Shown here: positions 55,391 through 64,000 of the stretch, in pieces
Layout of the letters: the number at the start of each line of letters is the position of its first letter
How positions within the stretch are numbered: position 1 is the first letter of the stretch
Source of the DNA: Platynereis dumerilii
Taxonomy: Eukaryota; Annelida; Polychaeta; Phyllodocida; Nereididae
Direction of reading: 5' to 3'
Assembly: GCA_026936325.1 (NCBI GenBank)
Contig: JAPTHN010000001.1
Location: 124,001-188,000, forward strand
Length of the DNA stretch: 64,000 nt
Notes under the pieces: generated by a model
What the model saw: only the letters and a program-made list of their open reading frames with translations
What the model was told of the DNA's origin: nothing
The model's database searches: none
Translations under genes and position numbers: made by a program

Positions 55391-57574
55391 ATGACAAGAG
55401 CTCTGAGTTCAAGACTGAGGCTATCAGGGCCAAGGTTCTCATGCACCCCAGTGGACCAAGGAGAGCAAGATGGAGTGGACCAGTTTGAGCTATCAGGTCC
55501 AGATGACCTTTTCTATGCTGATGACATTTCACCACCAGAAATACCAAATTCTGATCTTGAGGAACAACAACGGGAAACAAGAACATCTCCAGATATTGCG
55601 AACGACTCTATAATCACTTTTCATATTGAGAATTCCATTCCAACTGTAGACATTAAAGAGGATAATGAAGGGGATAATAATACTAAATCCGTACCAATCT
55701 CAACGGAACAACCATTTACCAGCATACCGGCTGAGAATTTAAAACCGATTTTACCACCGATCAGTTACATACCTTCGTCAAGACAGCTACTGCCTAGGAA
55801 TTGTTCATTGTCCTTCAAAAGGCTGCCAACAACTGATTATGACTTCAAAAGAGTTTATGGAACTGAGAGGATGAGTGTCAGTTTGCAAGAGAAACCAACA
55901 GGACTTCCCATGTGGAAAACACTAAGGCATGTGGAGACTGTGGAAAAGGATATTTTGCCTTCAATTAGTGGTAAGTCAAAGATTAAATGTTGTTGACAGT
56001 CCTGAACATTTACATAAGATAATGGCAATATGTAAGATTAACATTATTTTTATTTGCCAAATGATGTCAATTAAAGCAGTCTCATTCTAAAGTTATGGGG
56101 ACAGATAGCCTTAATTGACCATTTCCTGGGAAAAGTTTCACCGTCGTGACAATGAGTCATGATCGGCTACTTGTAGCATGCATTGGAAGCATATAGGCTG
56201 TTCATCAGCCATGATAGAGAGGAGGCCTTGATTATCTTGTATCATGACTGATTTTACATAGGCAACATAGCAGATCTGCGGGAGCTACAGTTGCCAGACT
56301 GATAATTACAACCTTTAATCAGTCTAATAAGTGAACTATTACCAAGATGTATGATTAGGGATGCACGGATATCTGGCAAGGTATCCGGTATCCGGCAGGA
56401 TATTGGAATTTGCAGGATATCCAGTGTCTGGCAGAATTGGGGTGTCAGATATACAGGATGCTCAAAAATTTTTAATAAATAAAAGAATGTTACAAGAACA
56501 CAGTTAAAAACATGACGAAACCATCTTCAAAATTCAATTCAGTTACAGAACATAACAAAAACATTCCATCAGAGGAACACCTCCTGCCGGACAAATATCT
56601 CTCAGCTCTCAGAAAAAGATTTTTATAATCAACGCAAGTGCTGAAAAACTTCCTTTTTTGCATTTTTATTATCTGGTTCCGGTATCCGGCAGTTGGTGTT
56701 GCCAGATTATCCGGTATCCGGCTTTTTCACTATCTAACACTGCGTATGACTTAAAGAATCACCATACCAAGTCTAATTGAAATGTGTGCATGATCAATTT
56801 CAACAATGGAGTTATTATACAAAATATATTAGAGCCCATTGCAGATTGGCGGTACTGTGGAAATCTAGATTTTTTCATATTCAACTTCCAAATTGGCTTT
56901 GCCACGTCATTCACAGTTACATGTTTGTCTTCCATTCCTCTTATCATGTGCATATCTTGCATATCTTGCATATCTTGCAAATAAAGTTAGATAGTTTGTT
57001 TATTGACACATATATATGCTTATTGGTTTATCACATGCTAACTTCACCAATAAACAGTAACTGATGCAAACAAATTAAAATACTTTTACGCCAGTGACAT
57101 CACATGGCCTAATTGAAAGTTAATTTTGAAAATGTTGTGGGCCGCTGATCCGCAAAGACCTATAGAATTAGTTCATTGCATAAAATGTGACATCGATTTT
57201 TACTTTGCGTTTCAGTTATTAATGAAGAGAAGAGTCTTGAAGCCTCTAATTCAGAAACAAAGAGTGAAGCTAGAAACATGTTGTTCAGTTTGGTCGGTGC
57301 ATTTCCCCAAGTCAAGAAATGTGCTTCAGTGTTTTTCAAGAAGAAGAGACAAAGCTTCCTAGCTGAACAAGAAAAAGAACTGCAAGATATGAAGAGGTTG
57401 CAACAACCTGAACCATTGAATGAAGTTCCAACAATTTTGCAAAGAAGAGCCACATCACTGAAAATACCCTTCAAATTCAAGAAGCCAAAGTATGAGGATC
57501 TTGTTCTTCCTGAGATATCACACAAACCACAGTTTCTCAGATATGCTCCTGAGAATCTTGGTGATGACAATTAA
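55391..57574 (+). CDS. Unrecognised two-exon protein, predicted 312 aa
   Basis: Exons run 55391-55970 (donor AGTG|GTAAGT) and 57216-57574 (acceptor TTTCAG). The phases match: one base, then two. The protein is hydrophilic, with an acidic, Ser/Pro/Glu-rich middle (about 25-120). The C-terminal half is basic, with KKKRQSFLAEQEKELQDMKR as a probable short helix or coiled coil and then PFKFKKPKYEDLVLPEI. No signal peptide, membrane helix or enzyme motif is visible. The ATG at 55391 follows an in-frame stretch that could also be read from an upstream exon, since a good acceptor (TATATTGCAG) lies at about 55336-55345. The start is therefore uncertain. Not recognised; possibly a lineage-specific or fast-evolving adaptor. 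Confidence 0.65.
56355..56745. repeat. TATCCGG-rich segment, probable MITE in the intron
   Basis: Repeats of GGTATCCGGTATCCGGC occur at both ends (about 56378-56396 and 56676-56722) around a 300 bp AT-rich middle. The left end reads GGGATGCACGGATATC. I could not find a clean target duplication. Confidence 0.5.
56815..57165 (+). repeat. About 350 bp dispersed repeat, copy 2
   Basis: Same family and orientation as 38840-39185. It ends about 50 bp before exon 2 of the unrecognised gene and contains a short CATATCTTG triplication. Confidence 0.7.
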
Positions 57575-58079
57575 CTTTATAAATTATGTTGAGTATTTTT
57601 TTTTAAACCGAAGTAACATCTTTTAGTAGGGACAATCTTGTGAATTTTTTATAAAAACCAAAAATCTGAAAACATTGACTTTGATTTCTGACTTTTTTCC
57701 AGAATTTTGGTTTCTCACTAACAATGGTAGGGAGGAACCGCGGCACATTGGGATGCTTTTTGCTCAATGCTGAAAGCACTGGATAACTCAGAAATTTGTA
57801 TGAATACCACCAATACTATTGGCATAATAAATTCTAGTTGAATGCAAATTTTTACAATGGTTTATATACAGGGTGTCTGCAGAAAAAGAGGACAGTCACT
57901 TGTCTTCTTTTCTGTACTCACATAAGTTCAGAATTTGGTGATAAGTCTTGACATAAGTGTGGATTTGATAGTCAGCCATATTAGATCTATTGCAAATATG
58001 TTTATTTGTGAATTAGATCACTACTAAAGGCAAAACGGAAGCATGATATGCGAAAGTGCCTGCGTTGCTTCAAGCTGAC

Positions 58080-58540
58080 TACGCTTGTCCTGCCTTCCTC
58101 ATTGTTGATGAGAAACTTGTCACCATATATGTTGCTTGTAAGGTAAGGAATGAATCATTTGTGAGTAGTGGGACATTTGCTGATGCTCCAGCCGCCGACA
58201 ATTCAAATTAGGGACCTAACAGTTGGTCTTCAACGGGGAGTCATCTGATGACAATAAAATCACCAAAATGTCTCAAATAGTCATTGATAAGAGCACCAGA
58301 ATCAATGCAAATGCTTATAACAACATCGTGAACGAATTTGTGATGCCATGGCGTCAGACAAGAAACTAATTTTGTGGCAAAATCATCTTCCAACAAGGTG
58401 GAGCACCTGTTCATACTGCATAGAAGACTCAGGAGTGCCTCAAAACAAACCTGCTGAGCAAGGTAGAGTGCCACCCCTTGTCTCCTGAGCTTGACCCAGT
58501 GGATTACTCATTATCGGCAAATTGGGACACAGCATCCAGC
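58080..58540 (+). pseudogene. Mariner-like transposase relic
   Basis: Motifs are spread over two frames with an in-frame TAG after APVHTA and another before FCGKIIFQQ. The D of the QQD motif is replaced by G, so even the local active site is lost. Part of the N-terminal DNA-binding domain was deleted. Confidence 0.8.
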
Positions 58541-58563
58541 AAGTTATCCCAACCCTCGCAGTA

Positions 58564-60154
58564 GGGTGGTCCAAAAAACTTTTTTTGTCAATATCAATTT
58601 GCATACCCTTCTATTTCGTGAGAAATGGTGCAAAAACGATGCAGCTTAAATTTTATTAAAATCCAACAAGAGGAAGGGGTCTCCCAAAGGCCTTAGAGTT
58701 TCAATGTTTTTTAATTTTCGACCATTTTCGCCAATCCGCACCCAGAGAATCTACCCTAGACGAATCCCTCAGGAACTCCGCATTATGACAGATTTGCGTC
58801 GCGAGCGTCTCAGCCAATCAGCGTGCAGCATTTCTCTCCACTTCAAAACTTTAACAGCGATTTGCGTAAAAAGTATTGACTCCTCAGAGACCTGACACCT
58901 ATCATTTTAAAGCGCTCGAACATATCTCTCTATTGCTGTAAGAAGTATAGCCGTGAGAGTTACGGAAGTGCTCGAATCGGCGAAATTGACTTCATTTGCA
59001 TAACATGAGTGAAGGGACTGAAGGCCTGTTCATTGGTCAGCTTTGTGGGCGTGTCTGATTTATTCACTGAAGGCTTTACTGAAGTGCCAATCCGCGATTC
59101 TCTATTACTTCGTCAATATAAGTCATACAACATTCTAGTTGCCATGGTTGGAAAGCTCTCAAAAAGACCTTCAATTTGCATACCAACATCAATGGTCTAG
59201 GACGATATCTTGATTCCCATTAGCCCTTCAGCCTGCACTCTTTAGAATGAAAATGACGCAGATTGTCTAATCCTGTTAAAAAAATGGCTTTGGAATTTTT
59301 TTTCAATGATAATTACAGTGATTTGCATTCTCATAGTTCCAGAATGATCAAATACAAAAGACTTTTTGATTTTTACCATGGGAGTGCCTGGCTTGTGAGT
59401 GACGAAATTTAATGATAACGTTAGTTGAAAACTCGTAAAATGTGAGATGGGGTCTGTTTCATTTCATATAATATCTTCGTCAGAATTTATTGCAGGGCAA
59501 CATGAGTCGTACCAAATGAAAATAAATACTCTTAGCATTCTCATGCTACCAATGATGTTGTCCTATATTTAATTCTTGTGAAGTTAAAATATGAAATATA
59601 ACAGCCCCTCCATGAATTGTTTCAATAATTCCGACGAAATTTTGCATTAAAACTTCCAAGCTTATAAAGCAGGATTTTCCATGACCAAAAATTTAAAAAT
59701 ATTTTATTTGCTTATTCTGGAACTTGAAGAATGTGAATCACAGAAGTTATCAGTGAAAAAAATTCAAAAGCGTTTTTTTTAATAGGAGTAGACAGTCAGA
59801 AACATTTTCATTTAGAAAAGTGCAGGCCCAAGAGTCAATGGGAGTCAAGATATCGTCCTAGATCATTGATGTTGGTATTCAAAATGTAGGTCTTTTTAAG
59901 AGCTTTCCAACCATAATATTTAGAATGATGTATGGCTAGTACTGAAGAAGTTGTAGATAACCGCGGATTGGCGAAAATGGTCGAAAATTTAAAAAGCATT
60001 GAAATTTTAAGGCATTTGGGAGACCGCTTCCACTTGTTGGATTTCCTTAAAATCTCACCTGCATCAGTTTTATACCTAACCTCATCAAATAAGAGGGTAT
60101 GTGAAATTCACAAAATAATTTTTTCCAATTGAAAAATGAACCACTACTATACCC
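58564..60154. mobile_element. Foldback (near-palindromic) element inside the mariner relic
   Basis: The termini are GGGT and ACCC and the target duplication CGCAGTA is at 58557-58563 and 60155-60161. The left half (58570-59530) pairs with the inverse of the right half (59540-60125) almost to the centre. Shared blocks include TTTCGACCATTTTCGCCAATC, GGTTGGAAAGCTCT and CTAGGACGATATCTTGA. The left arm holds about 355 bp (58740-59095) that the right arm lacks, bounded by two copies of GCCAATCCGC. No protein is encoded. Confidence 0.82.
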
Positions 60155-60719
60155 CGCAGTAAAGTTAAAGGCCTCCATCATGTCTACACAAAATGTTGGC
60201 GGAGTACATCAAACATGTTTTCACATCATATTGGTCCCATCCGCAGAAAGTTACCACTGCAAGGGGTGCGAATATTGGGTAATTTGACTCTACTGATTAT
60301 ACTGTTCATAGTGATGCTTGGCACAAAATGAACTGTAAACAAATCAAATTGTTTTGACTGTCCTTTTTTTCTGTAGACATCCTGTATAGCAAGTTTAAAA
60401 TACACAAAAATGTGAAAATACCTATTTCCTCACATTTTGTCTTTTCTTTTATTATGCTATGCTATTGAATGTGAATTCAAAACAGAAACGAGAGTACATT
60501 ACATGATTCCCATGCATATTTTTGTAATGATTTTCATTATTACCATTTTCAAATTGAAGATTTTTCGAACTTTCGACATACAAAAGTAAAAATTTTAAAA
60601 TTAAACACAAGTCTGTAATCATGTTTCAGTCAAATTTCAACTTTGTTTTACAAAATTTTCCTGCTGCCTACTTGACTATACTTTTGTACCAAGTGAAATA
60701 TATTTAGACTTCAAAGACA

Positions 60720-62956
60720 GCAGGCAGCAAGAGAGAGGGACCAACTACTGCATGATATTAGCCAAGCAATGGAAGGTGACCAGTCTCTGGCTCATAAACT
60801 GATTAAGAAGCAGAGGAATCAAGGTATGCACAGCGCAGCAATCAGGGTGAAAGGAGCGCTGACTACGAATGAGGATACGATCAGAGAAGCCTGGGCAGAA
60901 TACTGTGGCAATTTGGCGAATGCAGAAACAGAAAAAGAGGAAGAGGCAATACTAACCTGCATGAGAAAGCTAACCATCAGAAAAGCCCAAAAAGTAAAAA
61001 TATCCAGAAAGGAAGTAGAGAATGCTATTGGTAAATTAAAGAAGATGAAAGCAGCAGCCAGCAAAACCTCCGAGCCGAGCATATCCTTGCACTCCCAAGA
61101 AGAGTGCCATAGATGCACTCAATTTCATTATTAACACAATCATCAGAGAAGGAAAGATCCCAGCAACGCTGAAGTCCTCTTATAAGCTGATGATTCCGAA
61201 ACCTGGTAAAGATCACCATGAGATGGACAATTACAGAGGGATCACTATAGCCCTGATTTTGGTAAAAATCCTAGAAATCATCTGCATGGACAGAGAATTG
61301 CAAGATACCATCCAAGAGGACATTTTGAATCTCCAAACAGGATTTACACCACATCGCTCACCTTCTATGGCAAGTCTACTTATAACAGAGACCGCGGCGG
61401 AGGCTAGAGACTACAAACGACCCCTGTACGTGGCATCACTAGACGCTAGGAAAGCATTCGACGTCGTCAATCACTAATGGCTAAAAAAAAAACTCTTCCA
61501 GCAACCCATCTCAGGGAAACTGTGGACTCTACTTGACGATCTTTACAGTGGTACAGGCGTAAGGGTGCGTTGGGCCAGAGTGAACTCCGAGAACTGCAAC
61601 GTAAAACAAGGAGTCAAGCAGGGAAGCATCATCTCCCCCCTTCTGTACAAGTTGTATATTAATGACTTGCTAAAACAGCTAGAAGGCAGTGGGCTGGGAA
61701 CACAAATAGGCACCCTATTCACTGGAAGCCCGGCATGCGCTTATGATGTAATATTAATGACTTTCCAACAAGAACAACTGCAAGCATTGCTGAATACTGC
61801 TGCTGAATACGCAAACGAGCATAAATATAGGTTACATCCGAAGGAGACTATTATCACCAAGCTGGTCTCCACTAGAGGAAAATCTGAAGTATTAGACTGC
61901 AGAGTCTGGAAAATTGCCGACACAGCTGTTACTACCGACGACTCCTTCATCCACCTCGGCCTAAAATGGGACAGTGGAAAAGGAAGAGTTGACGTTAACT
62001 ACAATATATTGAAGGCAAGGCGCATGGCATACTCCCTACTGAAGACAGGGCTCCATGGAGTCAATAGGTTGGACTCACCTGCAGCGGTAAAGATTATTCA
62101 ATGTTATGTCACACCGAAGCTCCTGCATGGTTTGGAGGCAACAGTTCTGCGCAAGAAAGACCTTCAGTTGCTATGTCAGACTTATATGAAAATGCTTCGA
62201 CAAATTCAAGGCTTGCCCCAAAACTGTGCTGTTGAGTTTATCTACTTGCTTATCGGTGCTATTCCATTGGAAGGTCAGCTGCACCAAAAGTCCCTTGCAC
62301 TATTCGGCAATATCTGCTGCCTACCCAGAGCGCATATGCTATACAAGCTTGCAGAGAGACAACTGGCTGTTAGTGCTCACAGCAAGCACAGTTGGTTTGC
62401 ATCCATTTGTAACATTGGAGACATCTATGGCCTAAATGTCCACAAAAACCTGAAATTCCCTAAATCGAAACTAGAGTGGAAAAGGGAGGTGAAAACAGCC
62501 ATCAAGTTACACTGGGGAACTAAACTGGTTACGGCAGCGAGAGATAAGAGCACCCTCTGCTGGTTTATTCCTAATATAAACCTGATGCATCACAGCTTAT
62601 GGGACTCATGTGGGGGCGAACCAAGAATGGCTGAAGCAGCCACCTGCAGGACCAGAATGCTCAGTGGACGGTTTATGACCCAAAAGCTAAGAGCAGAATT
62701 TTCTCCAACAAATATCAGCGCGTCATGTAAACTATGCAGAGCGGAAGTGGAAGACATCGCCCACATCTTAGTAAGATGTAAGGCCCTGGAAGGACACAGA
62801 AGGAGTGGCATCGCAAAAATAATAGAGTATTATGAGGAACATGGGACCAGGCCTCCAGTGGACAAGGATGAACTTTGCTCTGTGATTCTCAACGGCAACT
62901 GCTGCGTAGGGCCCACTGGTCTACAAATTTTTGGAGTCGGTCTGCTTCCGGGATAA
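60720..62956 (+). mobile_element. LINE relic, 5'-truncated
   Basis: A plus-strand remnant of a non-LTR retrotransposon of a clade other than the two LINEs above. It holds the region before RT, a broken RT and a long C-terminal part ending in a CX2CX8HX4C cluster. No tail or target duplication was identified. Confidence 0.85.
60769..62956 (+). pseudogene. LINE reverse transcriptase relic with lost active site
   Basis: Three successive frames carry the recognisable motifs. These are KLIKKQRNQ (60769-61134), IPKPGKDHHEMDNYRGITIA and LDARKAFDVVNH (61190-61477), and VKQGSIISPLLYKLYINDLL onward (61565-62956). The catalytic YADD is replaced by AYDVIL near 61740, which looks like a deletion of two or more residues. 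A stop follows VVNH and frameshifts separate the pieces. The C-terminus has CKLCRAEVEDIAHILVRC, a zinc-knuckle-like cluster seen in several LINE clades. Confidence 0.85.
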
Positions 62957-64000
62957 AAGTGGCTAAATCTCATTTATATTGATAAGATGAACTGAAAATC
63001 AGCTGAAACATGTTCTGGTTAGCTAATGCATTGAAGATATACCATGACCTTGAAATTCATTAAAATCGCATCTATTTATTCAATAGATTTAGGAATTTTT
63101 GCTCTAAAATGATATTTATGTTATGGAAAATTTATGTTGCAATTATTTATCTGTCAAGCACTGTTAAGAAATAATATCTTAAGACATCAGGTGATTGAAA
63201 GTCATTTGAAAAAAAAGCTAAAGCATCACTTAAACCCGCAAAGATCCCCTTATTTTGTATCTGAGCGACCCTTTTTGGCCCGTTTATTATATTTAGCAAC
63301 TGAGTCATCCCTGACAACATTCGAACAGTAGTCAGTTAGCATGGATGGATTCCACTTTCCCTGATGCCTTTTCTTCATAATTCTTGGAATTTTTCAATCT
63401 GTTCTTCACTTACTTCTCCAAAGTTCAAAGGAAAGAAATCCAGAACGCAAAAATTTTATCTTCAGCACTTGACATATTGAAGCCAAGAGCTCTGTCAGAA
63501 TTCACAAGGTGTTTATTGTCAGTTTCCTTTTAATTATCTGCCTTGCAGTTTCCAAACAACTGGTACTAATGACTGAAAAGCTTTGCATGCCTTCTTTTCT
63601 CTTCAACATGGTGTTGATTGCTCTGGGCCAACTGAATCCTGGTTATTATCATGATAATCAGCTGTGTCCAAAGTGTAGATTCTAAAGGGACAGGAATTCA
63701 TCTCCGTGTAGGTCAGGGCACAGAGCTGATAGAATTAGTACTTGGATAATAATCCACTGTCCATTTCTTTGCTGTTACTATTCCATATTGCAACTGGAAT
63801 CATACAAAAGTAGCAGCAACTGTAACAACTGTGATATGTTGGTTCTCGCCAAACCATTGAGATTTCAACATTGTTCAAAGGGCATAGGTTTACTTTTCTT
63901 GTTGAGCCTCTTCTGAAGGTTAGTTGCACTTGTCTTACAACAATAGTGGGAGCCCAAAATTGGGTGCTGAACTCCAGCTTTGCAATCAAAGTAATTAATT
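62957..64000. other. Non-coding stretch to the window end
   Basis: AT-rich with short frames only. No repeat family or gene was recognised. Confidence 0.4.

Larger units (their letters stand above)
57869..60384 (+). mobile_element. Dead Tc1/mariner-like element, split by a nested element
   Basis: Imperfect inverted termini (CAGGGTGTCTGCAGAAAAAG on the left, CAGGATGTCTACAGAAAAAA inverse on the right) with TA on both sides. Inside is a transposase relic at about 58080-58530. It has VDEKLVTI, RINANAYNNIVNEFVMPW, FQQGGAPVHTA and SPELDPVDYSL. These mirror the family's DEK, KINAxxY, QQDGAPAHTA and SPDLNPxDY motifs. Stops and frame changes are present, and the catalytic Asp of QQD is Gly. After removing the nested element only about 0.9 kb remains, less than the usual 1.3 kb. 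Confidence 0.85.

Noticed and set aside
59932-60132. 66-codon frame starting ATGGCTAGTACTGAAG
   Set aside because: Lies wholly in the right arm of the foldback element and has no counterpart motif.

Overview
The window looks like nuclear DNA from an invertebrate metazoan. The genes are split by short GT-AG introns, and the DNA is AT-rich. It carries a full THAP-type P element, tRNA-derived SINEs, MITEs and CR1/L2-like LINEs. The palindrome TAGGCCTA recurs. Together with an orthologue of SPATA18 (mitochondria-eating protein) and an MFSD4-type sugar transporter, this suggests a marine deuterostome such as an echinoderm, hemichordate or amphioxus. The species assignment is inference.

Host genes. 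(1) An MFSD4-like major facilitator transporter lies on the minus strand in three phase-matched exons: 29876-28800, 13462-13171 and 12810-11741. Its 15.3 kb first intron holds a whole LTR retroelement. (2) SPATA18 lies on the minus strand with ten exons from 45533 to 34039. Every splice phase agrees, giving a predicted 504 aa. A LINE sits in intron 1. (3) An unrecognised two-exon plus-strand gene lies at 55391-57574 (312 aa).

Mobile DNA, left to right. A P element (2630-6592) has perfect 28 bp terminal inverted repeats, a 7 bp target duplication and a four-exon, 893 aa THAP transposase with no break seen. It sits at the junction of a tandem repeat. A very young env-bearing Ty3/Gypsy-class element (15250-27138) has 961 bp LTRs that differ at one base by eye. 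It is inserted into a minus-strand SINE. A decayed minus-strand LINE lies at about 41284-44220. hAT-type MITEs lie at 13752-13944 and 46522-46719. A three-layer nest occupies 48.96-54.6 kb: an inverted-repeat element, then a TTAA-flanked MITE, then a full-length LINE at 50151-54025. The LINE's 5' UTR holds two tandem-repeat arrays and its 1020 aa ORF is open. A dead Tc1/mariner element (57869-60384) has a 1.6 kb near-palindromic foldback element (58564-60154) inside it. A LINE remnant with a lost RT active site lies at 60.72-62.96 kb.

I saw no rRNA gene, functional tRNA gene, CRISPR array or bacterial-type operon. The most notable content is the set of structurally intact or young mobile elements, their nesting, and the transporter gene whose intron was enlarged by one of them.
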